From: Sedimenticola selenatireducens DSM 17993
Lineage (GTDB): Bacteria > Pseudomonadota > Gammaproteobacteria > Chromatiales > Chromatiaceae
Direction of reading: 5' to 3'
DNA length: 64,000 nucleotides
NCBI RefSeq assembly: GCF_000428045.1
Contig: NZ_ATZE01000007.1
Span: 62,001-126,000 of the forward strand
Of the stretch, positions 16,289-25,559 are shown in pieces (within the stretch, counting starts at the first letter, position 1; the number at the start of each line of letters is the position of its first letter). The position numbers and the translations under genes are program-made. The notes beneath the pieces were generated by a model. That model was given only the letters and a program-made list of their open reading frames with translations, was not told the origin of the DNA and searched no databases.

Positions 16289-19200
16289 TCAGTTGTTGAT
16301 TCCTTCCGGATTCAGTTGAGCCTCGCGTTCCGGTGTCAGATCACCTTCCAGCCAGTTCACGTCGGCATCTTCGATTTTGTGCACGATGACGTTCTCGTCA
16401 CGCTGGCTGCCCACGGTTCCGTAGTAGTTGAAGGAGTAGGAGAGCTGGGCGTAACCGCCGATCATGTTGGTCGGCTTCATCACCACCTTGGTCACGCTGT
16501 TGAGAATGCCGCCGCGCTTACCGGTGGTGTTGGAACCCGGTACGTTCACGTTCTTCTCCTGGGCGTGGTACATCAGGGCCATGCCCTTGGGTACACGCTG
16601 GCTGACCACTACACGGGCCACGGTGGCACCGTTGGCGTTGACCGCCTCGACCCAGTCGTTGTCCTTCAGGCCGATGCTCTGGGCCTCTTCCTCGTTGACC
16701 CAGAAGTAGGGGCCGCCGCGGAACAGGGTCAGCATGCGCAGGTTATCCTGATAGGAGGAGTGGATGCCCCACTTGGAGTGCGGGGTGATCCAGTTCAGGG
16801 TCAGGGTCTTCTTGCCTTCCAGCTTTTTCGCCAGCTCTTTGGGCAGGTTCTTGTGTGCACCCAGGTCCTGTGGCGGACGGTAGCAGCAGAGACCTTCACC
16901 AAAGTCCAGCATCCACTCGTGATCGAGGTAGAACGATGCGCGTCCGGTCAGGGTACGGAACGGAATGTGCTCGTGGACGTTGGTGTAACAGGCGTTGTAG
17001 CTCACCTCTTCAGACTCAATGCCGGACCAGGTGGGTGCGGTAATGATCTTGCGCGGTTGCGCCACGATGTCATGGTAACGGATCTTCTCCTCATGACGGC
17101 CTTCATACAGGTGACTGTGGTTGATGCCGGTCTTCTTGGAGAGAGCGGACCAGGATTTATGGGCCACTTCACCATTGGTCTCGGGTGCCATCATCAGTAC
17201 GGTGTCGCACACCTGCACATCTTCCAGCAGTGAGGGCAATCCCTTGGAGATACCTTCCTCGGTAATGACGCCGTTGTGGGTTTTCAACTGGTCGATTTCG
17301 AGATCGGTATTCCAGTCCAGCCCCTTGATGTTGTTGCCCAGCTTGTTCATCAGCGGGCCGACCGAGGTGTACTTCTTGTAAGTGTTGGCGTAATCGCGCT
17401 CCACCACCTTGAACAGCGGGGCGGTCTTGCCCGGGATCAGGTCACACTCGCCGCGTTTCCAGTCCTTGACCTCGCCATAGGGCTGGGCCAGGGCCATTGG
17501 GGAGTCGTGCTGCATCGGCAGCGAGACCACATCCTTCACGGTGCCCAGATGCTTCTCGGCGATCTCGGAGAACTTCTTGGCAACGCGCATGAAGATCTGC
17601 CAGTCGGACTTGGACTCGAACGCCGGATCCACCGCCTTGCCCAGCGGATGCACAAACGGGTGCATGTCGGTGGTGTTCAGGTCGGCCTTCTCGTACCAGG
17701 TGGCGGTCGGCAGGATGATGTCCGAATAGGCGCCGGTGGAGTTGAGGCGGAAGTTGATATCCACCATCAGGTCCAGCTTGCCGATCGGCGCCTTTTCACG
17801 CCACTTGATCTCCTTGCAGTTGGCGCCTTCGGTGCCCTCCTGCATGACGCCGTTCTGGGCGCCCAGCAGATGCTTGAGGAAGTACTCGTGCCCCTTTGCG
17901 GAACAGCCGATCAGGTTGGCGCGCCAGACGAACAGGTTACGTGGATGGTTCTCTTCCGCATCGATATCCTCGATGGAGAAGGCCATTTCGCCGCTCTTCA
18001 GCTGCTCGGCCATGTACTGGGAGATGCCTGCCTCGTCGGTGGCACCGGCCGCTTCCGCCGCCTTGACGATATCCAGCGGGTTCTTGTTGAAGTGCGGCGC
18101 CGACGGCAGCCAGCCAAGACGCTGGGAGACTACGTTGTAGTCGGCGATCTGGTAGCCGCGATACTTGGCGGTGGCGGTGGAGCCGAGGATGTTGTCGGCC
18201 TCGACCTTCTCATAGCGCCACTGGTCAGTATGGAAATACCAGTAGGTGGTGCTGTTCATGTGACGCGGCGGACGGTGCCAGTCGAGGGCGAATGCGATCG
18301 GTGCCCAACCGGCCTGCGGACGCAGCTTCTCCTGGCCCACGTAGTGCGCCCAGCCGCCACCGGACTGACCGACACAGCCGCACATGTGCAGGATGTTCAT
18401 GATCGAACGGTAGCCCAGGTCGTTGTGGTACCAGTGATTGATGGCGGCGCCCATGATCACCATGGATTTGCCGCGGGTCTTGGAGGCGTTCTCGGCGAAC
18501 TCACGTCCGGTGCGGATCAGGTCTGCGGTCTTGATGCCGGTCACCTTGGAGCCCCAGGCCGGGGTGTAAGCGACGCTCTCATCCTCGTAGGAGGTGGCCA
18601 GGTTGTCGCCCAGGCCGCGGTCGATGCCGTACTGGGAGACCATCAGGTCGAACACGGAGGTGACGAAGACCTCCTCACCCGATGCCAGCTTCAGCTTGCG
18701 TACCGGGATGTTGCGCAGCAGGGTGTCGTCCTCGCCCGGGTTGAAGTGGGGGAAGGCGACGCTGACCACGTCATCGCGGCTGTCGATACAGGTCAGTTCG
18801 GCCTCGATATCGGCCTGGTTGGCGGCGTTCTTCGGCAACAGGTTCCATTTGCCTTCCTCGCCCCAGCGGAATCCGACAGAGCCGTTAGGCACCACAAAGG
18901 CCTTGCTGACCTCGTCATACACCACGGTCTTCCACTCGGGGTTGTTGGACTCACCCAGGTTCTTGTCGAAGTCAGTGGCGCGCAGGAAGCGGCCGGAGAC
19001 ATAACGGTCACCATCCTTGCGCAGCATCACCTGCATCGGCATGTCGGTGTAGGTGCGGACGTACTCGGAGAAGTAGGGGTCCTGCTTCTTGATGTGGAAC
19101 TCGTTCAGCGCCACGTGGCCCATGGCCATGAAGGCGGCGGAGTCGGTGCCCTGCTTGACCGGCATCCAGAGGTCGGCGAACTTCACAAACTCGGCGTAGT

Positions 19201-20050
19201 CCGGCGCCATGGAGACCACCTTGGTGCCGTTGTAACGGGACTCGATGGCGAAGTGGGCGTCCGGAGTACGGGTCATCGGCAGGTTGGCGCCGCAGATGAT
19301 GATGTACTTGGAGTTGTACCAGTCGGCCGCTTCCGGCACGTCGGTCTGCTCGCCCCAAACCTGCGGGGAGGCGGCGGGCAGGTCACAGTACCAGTCATAG
19401 AAGGAGCCGCAGGCGCCGCCGATCAGCGACAGGTAGCGGGAGCCGGCCGCATAGCTGATCATGGACATGGCGGGAATGGGGGAGAAGCCGTAGATACGGT
19501 CCGGTCCCCACTTCTTGATGGTGTAGACGTTGGCCGCGGCGATGATCTCGGTCAGCTCTTCCCAGTTGGAACGGACGAAACCGCCCAGGCCGCGCACGGC
19601 GGTGTAGCTCTTGCGCTTGGCGGGATCTTGCTGGATCGCTTCCCAGGCTTCCACCGGGTCCTTGCCGCTTTTGCGCTCGCTGCGATAAAGGTCGATCAGA
19701 CGGCCGCGCACCAGCGGATACTTGATCCGGTGCGGGCTGTACAGGTACCAGGAGAAGGAGGCGCCACGCTGACAGCCACGGGGTTCGTGGTTGGGCAGGT
19801 CTGGCCGGGTCTCCGGGTAATCAGTCTGCTGCATTTCATAGGCAACCAGACCATTCTTGACATAGATTTTCCAGGAGCAACCACCGGTACAGTTCACGCC
19901 ATGGGTGGAGCGAACCACCTTGTCATGGCGCCAGCGGTTACGATAGGTATCCTCCCACTGGCGATCTTCGTTAGTCACTATACCGTGGCCTTTGGAGAAG
20001 GTCCCCTGGACCTTCTTGAAAAACCTCAGGCGGTCAAGAAAGTGGCTCAT
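16289..20050 (-). CDS. narG: Respiratory nitrate reductase alpha subunit (molybdenum catalytic subunit)
   Basis: A 1253-residue membrane-bound nitrate reductase reducing nitrate to nitrite with bis-MGD molybdenum. The [4Fe-4S] FS0 ligands are His50, Cys54 and Cys58 (STHGVNCTGGCSWK) and Cys93 (EPRGCQRGASFSWYL), numbered as in E. coli. The Mo-binding Asp lies in SFYDWYCDLPAASPQ (Asp219). NLPMTRTPDAHF marks the cofactor-binding region. The N-terminus MSHFLDRLRFF is the family's Tat-like, uncleaved start. AGAGGAGA precedes the ATG. The upstream narK gene is on the same strand 161 bases away. Confidence 0.97.
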   Translation of the reverse strand: MSHFLDRLRFFKKVQGTFSKGHGIVTNEDRQWEDTYRNRWRHDKVVRSTHGVNCTGGCSWKIYVKNGLVAYEMQQTDYPETRPDLPNHEPRGCQRGASFSWYLYSPHRIKYPLVRGRLIDLYRSERKSGKDPVEAWEAIQQDPAKRKSYTAVRGLGGFVRSNWEELTEIIAAANVYTIKKWGPDRIYGFSPIPAMSMISYAAGSRYLSLIGGACGSFYDWYCDLPAASPQVWGEQTDVPEAADWYNSKYIIICGANLPMTRTPDAHFAIESRYNGTKVVSMAPDYAEFVKFADLWMPVKQGTDSAAFMAMGHVALNEFHIKKQDPYFSEYVRTYTDMPMQVMLRKDGDRYVSGRFLRATDFDKNLGESNNPEWKTVVYDEVSKAFVVPNGSVGFRWGEEGKWNLLPKNAANQADIEAELTCIDSRDDVVSVAFPHFNPGEDDTLLRNIPVRKLKLASGEEVFVTSVFDLMVSQYGIDRGLGDNLATSYEDESVAYTPAWGSKVTGIKTADLIRTGREFAENASKTRGKSMVIMGAAINHWYHNDLGYRSIMNILHMCGCVGQSGGGWAHYVGQEKLRPQAGWAPIAFALDWHRPPRHMNSTTYWYFHTDQWRYEKVEADNILGSTATAKYRGYQIADYNVVSQRLGWLPSAPHFNKNPLDIVKAAEAAGATDEAGISQYMAEQLKSGEMAFSIEDIDAEENHPRNLFVWRANLIGCSAKGHEYFLKHLLGAQNGVMQEGTEGANCKEIKWREKAPIGKLDLMVDINFRLNSTGAYSDIILPTATWYEKADLNTTDMHPFVHPLGKAVDPAFESKSDWQIFMRVAKKFSEIAEKHLGTVKDVVSLPMQHDSPMALAQPYGEVKDWKRGECDLIPGKTAPLFKVVERDYANTYKKYTSVGPLMNKLGNNIKGLDWNTDLEIDQLKTHNGVITEEGISKGLPSLLEDVQVCDTVLMMAPETNGEVAHKSWSALSKKTGINHSHLYEGRHEEKIRYHDIVAQPRKIITAPTWSGIESEEVSYNACYTNVHEHIPFRTLTGRASFYLDHEWMLDFGEGLCCYRPPQDLGAHKNLPKELAKKLEGKKTLTLNWITPHSKWGIHSSYQDNLRMLTLFRGGPYFWVNEEEAQSIGLKDNDWVEAVNANGATVARVVVSQRVPKGMALMYHAQEKNVNVPGSNTTGKRGGILNSVTKVVMKPTNMIGGYAQLSYSFNYYGTVGSQRDENVIVHKIEDADVNWLEGDLTPEREAQLNPEGINN

Positions 20051-20108
20051 TGTGTATCTCCTCTAAGCATGTTTTTTAACGTGCTATTAACTAAAACAGT
20101 ATTAAGTA

Positions 20109-20177
20109 GGAGCAGGCCCTGATTGGGGGGTAAGTATCCGCATGAGCAAAGCACGTGTGGATGGGCGGGCCTGCTCC
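20109..20177 (-). other. 11-bp inverted repeat enclosing 47 bases between narK and narG
   Basis: GGAGCAGGCCC (20109-20119) is the exact complement of GGGCCTGCTCC (20167-20177). Both arms lie in the spacer between the end of the second narK and the start of narG. It could form a long-looped hairpin in the nar mRNA leader or be a protein-binding site. No U-tract is present. Confidence 0.5.
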
Positions 20178-20211
20178 AGACCCTTTTTACTCGGTTGATC
20201 AACGCGATCGA

Positions 20212-21816
20212 TCAGGGGTTGTCGTACTCCCGCTTCGGGCCCAGGTAATACCACCAGTTGATGATCAGGCAGACCACGTAGAAGATGGCGAAACCGTAGA
20301 GGGCGTACTCGGGCGTGGCAGCCTTGATCTGCTCACCGAACACCTGAGGGATAATGAAAGCGCCATAGGCGGCTACCGCGGAGGTCCATCCCAGTGCGGG
20401 CCCTGCCTGCTCCTTGTTAAACACCATGGCGATGGTGCGGAAGGTGGAGCCGTTACCGATGCCTGTGGCGGCAAACAGGATCAGGAACAGGATCAGGAAG
20501 GGCACAAAGAACTCTTCCGGTGTAGCCGATGCATAGGCAGCCTGCAGGTAGTAGGCGACACCCAGGGCGCTGCCGATCATGATGATGGAGACGATCTGGG
20601 TCACCTTGGCACCACCCACCTTATCGGCGATCCAGCCGCCGACCGGGCGGATCAGGGCACCGATGAAGGGGCCCATCCAGGCGTACATCAGGGCCGAGGG
20701 GCCGTTGGCGTTGACCGTGTTGTGAGTCAGTACGCCGTCGACCATCAGATGCTGGTAACCGAACACCACCTTGATGGCCAGGGCGAAACCGGCGGAATAG
20801 CCGATGAAGCTGCCGAAGGTCATGGTGTAGATGACGCTCATGATCCAGGTGTGCTTGTTGCTGAAGATCTTGAACTGACGCTGCAGGTTCGGCTTGATGT
20901 CACCGGGGATCATCTTCATCAGCATCACGGTGCCGAACAGGATGCCAGCGATCACTGGCCACTTGGCCCAACCCGGCGCACCCAGCCCGGTCGGTGCCGG
21001 CAGGATGATGTAGAGACCGATAGCGGCGGTGATAAAGCCGATCAGCAGCATGCCGGCGATCTTGGACATGGCGCCGATGGGGGAGCCGATGTGGGGAGAG
21101 ACGTCATCGGTGCGGATGTTGTTCATGCCGAACCAGCCGGCAAAGGCCAGTGGTATCAGCAGCAGCAACCAGACGTAGCCGGCGTTATGGATATAGCTTT
21201 CGGTGCCGGCCGGGATCTTGCCGATCAGGGTGCCGGAGGTGTTCTCCAGGATCATCGGTTCACCACCGAAGATGCCGAAGGTCATCACCAGCGGTACCAG
21301 GATCTGCATGGTGGTAACGCCAGCGTTGCCCAGACCCGCATTCAGACCCAGTGCCAGACCCTGCTGACGCTTGGGAAAAAAGAAGCTGATATTGGACATG
21401 GATGAGGCAAAGTTGCCGCCACCAAAGCCGGACAGGAAGGCCAGTGCCTGGAAAACCCAGATCGGCGTGGTCTTGTCCTGCAGCGCGATACCGGTACCGA
21501 TGGCCGGCAGCATCAGCAGGGCGGTGGTGAAGAAGATGGTGTTGCGCCCACCCGCGATACGGATGAAGAAGCTGCTGGGAATACGCAGCGTGGCGCCGGT
21601 CAGGCCGGCGATGGCGGCCAGGGTAAACAGCTCGGATTTGGCGAACGGAAAACCCAGGTTGAGCATCTGTACCGTGATGATGCCCCAGTAGAGCCAGATG
21701 GCGAAGCCACACAGCAGGCTGGGGATCGAGATCCAGAGGTTGCGATTGGCGATCCGCTTGCCCTCCGACTCCCAGAACTGGGCGTTTTCCACATCCCATT
21801 TTTGTAAATCAGACAT
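20212..21816 (-). CDS. narK: NarK-family nitrate/nitrite transporter (NarK2-like)
   Basis: A 534-residue major facilitator with 12 predicted helices, longer than usual because of an N-terminal soluble extension (MSDLQKWDVENAQFWESEGK) and extra loops. The nitrate signature is split between GFGGGNFASSMSNISFFFP and the region GLGNAGVTTMQ. The type resembles NarK2, the nitrate/nitrite antiporter of denitrifiers. It exchanges nitrite from NarG for external nitrate. It lies 55 bases after the other narK and 161 bases before narG. Confidence 0.9.
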   Translation of the reverse strand: MSDLQKWDVENAQFWESEGKRIANRNLWISIPSLLCGFAIWLYWGIITVQMLNLGFPFAKSELFTLAAIAGLTGATLRIPSSFFIRIAGGRNTIFFTTALLMLPAIGTGIALQDKTTPIWVFQALAFLSGFGGGNFASSMSNISFFFPKRQQGLALGLNAGLGNAGVTTMQILVPLVMTFGIFGGEPMILENTSGTLIGKIPAGTESYIHNAGYVWLLLLIPLAFAGWFGMNNIRTDDVSPHIGSPIGAMSKIAGMLLIGFITAAIGLYIILPAPTGLGAPGWAKWPVIAGILFGTVMLMKMIPGDIKPNLQRQFKIFSNKHTWIMSVIYTMTFGSFIGYSAGFALAIKVVFGYQHLMVDGVLTHNTVNANGPSALMYAWMGPFIGALIRPVGGWIADKVGGAKVTQIVSIIMIGSALGVAYYLQAAYASATPEEFFVPFLILFLILFAATGIGNGSTFRTIAMVFNKEQAGPALGWTSAVAAYGAFIIPQVFGEQIKAATPEYALYGFAIFYVVCLIINWWYYLGPKREYDNP

Positions 21817-21871
21817 AATTGCCTCTCTATATAAGATTGTTACTACTAATCGTTATTTTCAGTGCTGTTGT

Positions 21872-23311
21872 TTATTCAAGGGTGTCCACGGCGGCCGCCT
21901 TCAACTGACGCAGTCGCATATCATTGGCTTCCAGTTTTGCCTTCTCTTTCGATTCCGTGTACTTGGTGATCAGCTCTTCCAGCAGATGCGCCTGTTCAAC
22001 TGCAGCCTTGGCGGCGGCGTACTCTTCGGGGTTTTCGTGCGACTTCACGTATTCATCCACGGCATGCTCCTTGGCAATTTCCATGTCGTGCTCCTGGTGC
22101 TCCCTGGCGAAGGTGTAGTGCATCCAGATCAGGGAGACGCAGGTGGCGCCGTAGAGCAGCATGAAGACGGTGGAGTTGACGCCGGTGATATCCTTCATGG
22201 CGCCAAACATGATCGGCAGCAGGAAGCCGCCCATGCCGCCTGCCAGGCCGACGATGCCGGAGATAACGCCAATGTTGTCGGGATACTCGTCGGACAGAAA
22301 CTTGAATACAGACGCCTTGCCAAAGCCCCAGGCGATACCGACGATGAACAGCAGCACGGTAAAGACCCAGACATTCAGTCCAATATCCAGGGTAACCGGG
22401 CCATTGATGGTCTTGACGGTGACGGCAGTCTGCGGATAGGACATGAAGAACAGGCATACCCAGGAGATCCACATCACCCACCAGGTCACCTTGTAGGCGC
22501 CGTACTTGTCGGAAAACCAGCCACCGAGGGCGCGGATGACACCAGAGGGGAGTACAAAAATGGCGGCCAGCAGGGCGGCAGTAGTCAGGTCGAAGCCGTA
22601 TTCATTGATGTAATACTTGGTCATCCACAATGAGAGACCGACAAATCCGCCGAACACCAGTGAGTAGTACTGGCAGTATTTCCATACCCTGGGATCTTTC
22701 AATGCGGCCAACTGGTCCTTGATGGTGATAGTCTTGGAGACCTTGTGCTCGGGATCTTCGTAGGTGAACATCCAGAACAGGATCACCACCACCGCCATGC
22801 CAACGGCATAGACCTTGGGTACCATGGTCCAGCCATAGGTAACCACCAGGGTAGGGGCGACGAACTTGGTCAATGCCGCGCCGGCATTACCCGCACCGAA
22901 TATACCCATGGCGAAGCCCTGCTTCTCCTTGGGGAACCAGCGCGCGGTGTAGGCGATGCCCACGGAGAAGGAGGCGCCGGCGATACCGACAAACAGGCCC
23001 AGTACCAGGAATTGCCAGTATTGCGTGGCGTCCCCGATGAACCAGAGCGGAATCAGCATGGCGCACATCAGCACGAAGTAGACAATGCGTCCGCCAAACT
23101 TATCGGTGAGCATGCCGACGGGTAGACGCACCAGGGAGCCGGTCAGGATGGGCGTGGCGATCAGCAGTCCGAACTGGGTGTCGTTCAGTGTGAGCAGTTG
23201 CTTGATAGGGATGCCGATGATGGAGAACATCACCCAGACTGCGAAGCAGGCCGTAAAGGCGATGGTATTCATGCTCAGTACGGATATTGCTTTTCTCTGC
23301 TGACTCGCCAT
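21872..23311 (-). CDS. narK: NarK-family nitrate transporter (NarK1-like)
   Basis: A 479-residue major facilitator. The family signatures FVGIAGASFSVGIAYTARWF and GIFGAGNAGAALTKF are present. A long C-terminal cytoplasmic tail follows (about 70 residues, charged and helical, from AREHQEHDME on). It resembles NarK1 type nitrate/proton symporters, which import nitrate at the onset of respiration, and is paired here with a NarK2-like antiporter. The ATG at 23311 is chosen; a TTG at 23320 is in frame but too near the AGG to serve as start. It faces narX across 289 bases. Confidence 0.9.
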   Translation of the reverse strand: MASQQRKAISVLSMNTIAFTACFAVWVMFSIIGIPIKQLLTLNDTQFGLLIATPILTGSLVRLPVGMLTDKFGGRIVYFVLMCAMLIPLWFIGDATQYWQFLVLGLFVGIAGASFSVGIAYTARWFPKEKQGFAMGIFGAGNAGAALTKFVAPTLVVTYGWTMVPKVYAVGMAVVVILFWMFTYEDPEHKVSKTITIKDQLAALKDPRVWKYCQYYSLVFGGFVGLSLWMTKYYINEYGFDLTTAALLAAIFVLPSGVIRALGGWFSDKYGAYKVTWWVMWISWVCLFFMSYPQTAVTVKTINGPVTLDIGLNVWVFTVLLFIVGIAWGFGKASVFKFLSDEYPDNIGVISGIVGLAGGMGGFLLPIMFGAMKDITGVNSTVFMLLYGATCVSLIWMHYTFAREHQEHDMEIAKEHAVDEYVKSHENPEEYAAAKAAVEQAHLLEELITKYTESKEKAKLEANDMRLRQLKAAAVDTLE

Positions 23312-23600
23312 ATTTTTCAATACCTGTAATTACAAATTATTGAGAAGAAACAGCCCACTCGTCGGAGTGTGGGTGCAGTCTATACCCATGAAATGGTTGT
23401 GGAAGTGGGGTGGGATACTGGTCAGATGCCCTGCATACCACTAAAGAGGTATAGGGGGTAGATAAGGAAAGTGTATGTAAATGAAGGAAAAGTTTTCTAA
23501 CAAGGGGGTTGCTTTGAGGGTGGTATTAAGCCTGTGAAGTTTAAGGGGGTACTGCTAAATACCTTGCTCCTACCACCCCTGAACAGGATAAGATCGCAAT
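23312..23600. promoter_or_regulatory. Divergent nar control region
   Basis: The spacer between narK (minus) and narX (plus) must hold the promoters of both. It contains G-rich and A-rich runs, a TACCCAT heptamer (23383-23389) that fits the NarL consensus TACYYMT, and the 7-2-7 site listed separately. No clean FNR box (TTGATnnnnATCAA) is seen. Confidence 0.5.
23436..23451. promoter_or_regulatory. Candidate NarL 7-2-7 binding site
   Basis: TACCACT-AA-AGAGGTA matches the inverted heptamer arrangement of NarL/NarP sites (TACYYMT, two bases, AKRRGTA) in 13 of 14 positions. It lies about 125 bases upstream of the narK start and 150 upstream of narX. Confidence 0.5.
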
Positions 23601-25559
23601 ATGGCCCAGCGGTATAAAAATTCGATTGTCCTGCGCATGGGAATCTCCATGGGATTCATCATCCTGCTCGGTTTTTTGACCATGCTGGGATCAATCTTTA
23701 TTGAGGAAAAAACCCAGGGGCATGCGGCGGCGGTCAATCAGGCAGGCAGCCTGCGCATGCAGTCCTATCGCATAGCCACCCGGCTGGTTTACAAGTCCGA
23801 TATCAATCCCGAAACCTACTGGAAGTTGACCAATCAGCTGGTGCAGGAGTTTGAGGATCGGCTGCGCAGTCCGCGCCTGATAGGTATCATCCCGGCAGAT
23901 CCGGAGCATAAGCTGACCCGGGCCTACAATCGGATCAATCAGCAGTGGCACAAAAAAATAAAGCCGGTTTTAACCGTTTATGTGGGTCTGATGGCACCCG
24001 ACAAAACTGGATTGCTGCCACCCCATGAGGTGGGTGATCCTCTCTGGGTGGCGACCCAGCAGAATATACGCTCGCGCTATGTCTCCATTGTCGACCGTTT
24101 TGTAGGTGACATCGATATTCTGGTACGGCTGCTGGAAGAGGGAACCGAGTCGAATATCCGTTGGCTCAGGGCCATTCAACTCAACTCCCTGTTTCTGACT
24201 CTGGCGGCGGTGTTTTACACCATGTATCTGGTGCAGGCGGTGGTATTGCCGCCGTTGCGTGATCTGCTGCGATTTGCCCAGCTTGCCCGCCATGGTGATT
24301 TTACGGTACGGGTCAAGCATGAGCAGAATGATGAACTGGGCCAATTGGGCAGCGCGTTTAATGGCATGGCGGATGACCTTTCAAAAATGTATGCCGACCT
24401 GGAGAAGCGGGTACGGGAAAAGACTGCTGATCTGGAGCGCAGCAATCGCTCTCTGGAGCTGCTTTACAAGACCACCCGTCGTCTAAGTGATACCCACATC
24501 TCACCCCGGATGTATGAGGAGCTGCTCAAGGATATCGAGAAAGTGGTCGGGTTTGGGCCGGGCAACATCTGTCTGGCAAAATCGATGGGTGGTGAGGTGT
24601 TTACCCTGGCCTCCAGCAATCTTTCCGGAGCCACGGTCTGCAGCCAGGATGAGTGCCTCTCCTGCATGAACCAGCAGGGGACCGAGATCAAGGAGTGGCG
24701 GGAGTCAGATCAGACCCTGCGGCGGGTGCTGTCGATACCGATACGGGATCAGGATGAGCAGCATGGTATCCTGTTTATTGCCATCCCGGAGGGCACGCTG
24801 CTGAAGGTGTGGCAGAAGCAGTTGCTGGAGGCGGTGGCGGATCACATCGGTGCGGCTATCAGTGTGGCCTACCGCACCACCTATAACAGACGCCTGGCAC
24901 TTTATGAGGAGCGGGGGGTGATCGCCCGTGAGCTGCATGACTCCCTGGCCCAGTCGCTCTCCTATCTGAAGATTCAGGTCAGTCGCCTGGATATGGCGAT
25001 CAAGCAATCCAGCGATACGCACGCTATCCAGGGCGTGGTTCAGGAGATTCGAGAGGGGTTGAGCAGCGCCTACCGCCAGCTGCGGGAGCTGCTGACCACC
25101 TTCCGACTGAAGGTGGATGGCCGAGGGCTGTTGCAGGCGCTGGAAGATACGGTTGATGAGTTCAAGGCACGCAGTGAAATTGATATCCGGCTGGACTGTA
25201 ATCTGCAGGGTCTGCAGTTGAGTGAAAATCAGGAGATCCATGTGCTGCAGGTGATACGGGAGGCACTCTCCAACGTGATCCGCCACTCCGGTGCAACGTC
25301 GGCGCAGGTGACACTGACGGGTGGGGAGGATGAACCGATCAGAGTCTCCGTGGTGGATAACGGGCGTGGTATACCGGCCTCGCCCGAGCGTTCCCGTCAC
25401 TACGGTCTGGCTATTATGGATGAGAGGGTCAGGAGCCTTAACGGCATATTGACTATCGAGCCTCTGCCGGGGTGCGGCACCCGGGTGGCATTTGAATTCA
25501 TGGCCGCGAAAAAAGGCCACGAGGCAATCGTTGATAAAGTGGATTCCCTAGAATTATGA
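23601..25559 (+). CDS. narX: Nitrate/nitrite sensor histidine kinase, NarX type
   Basis: A 652-residue sensor. Helix 1 (about residues 14-34) is followed by the P-box AVNQAGSLRMQSYRIATRL, the nitrate-binding element of NarX/NarQ. The four-helix periplasmic sensor runs to about residue 185, then helix 2, a HAMP domain (PPLRDLLRFAQLARHGDF), and a central GAF-like module with the Cys cluster VCSQDECLSCM. The HisKA_3 box is ARELHDSLAQSLSYLKIQ, and the ATPase domain has VIREALSNVIRHSGA and VVDNGRGI. It phosphorylates NarL and overlaps narL by four bases. Confidence 0.93.
   Translation: MAQRYKNSIVLRMGISMGFIILLGFLTMLGSIFIEEKTQGHAAAVNQAGSLRMQSYRIATRLVYKSDINPETYWKLTNQLVQEFEDRLRSPRLIGIIPADPEHKLTRAYNRINQQWHKKIKPVLTVYVGLMAPDKTGLLPPHEVGDPLWVATQQNIRSRYVSIVDRFVGDIDILVRLLEEGTESNIRWLRAIQLNSLFLTLAAVFYTMYLVQAVVLPPLRDLLRFAQLARHGDFTVRVKHEQNDELGQLGSAFNGMADDLSKMYADLEKRVREKTADLERSNRSLELLYKTTRRLSDTHISPRMYEELLKDIEKVVGFGPGNICLAKSMGGEVFTLASSNLSGATVCSQDECLSCMNQQGTEIKEWRESDQTLRRVLSIPIRDQDEQHGILFIAIPEGTLLKVWQKQLLEAVADHIGAAISVAYRTTYNRRLALYEERGVIARELHDSLAQSLSYLKIQVSRLDMAIKQSSDTHAIQGVVQEIREGLSSAYRQLRELLTTFRLKVDGRGLLQALEDTVDEFKARSEIDIRLDCNLQGLQLSENQEIHVLQVIREALSNVIRHSGATSAQVTLTGGEDEPIRVSVVDNGRGIPASPERSRHYGLAIMDERVRSLNGILTIEPLPGCGTRVAFEFMAAKKGHEAIVDKVDSLEL

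Noticed and set aside
17276-20122. A 948-codon plus-strand frame and similar long frames opposite narG, narH, narI, prk and narK
   Set aside because: They are shadows of the real minus-strand genes in GC-rich DNA. They have no domain, and the narGHI proteins on the other strand are unambiguous.
20195-20210. TTGATCAA-like palindrome near the end of narK as an FNR box
   Set aside because: The half-sites are adjacent instead of separated by four bases, and it lies at the 3' end of a gene.
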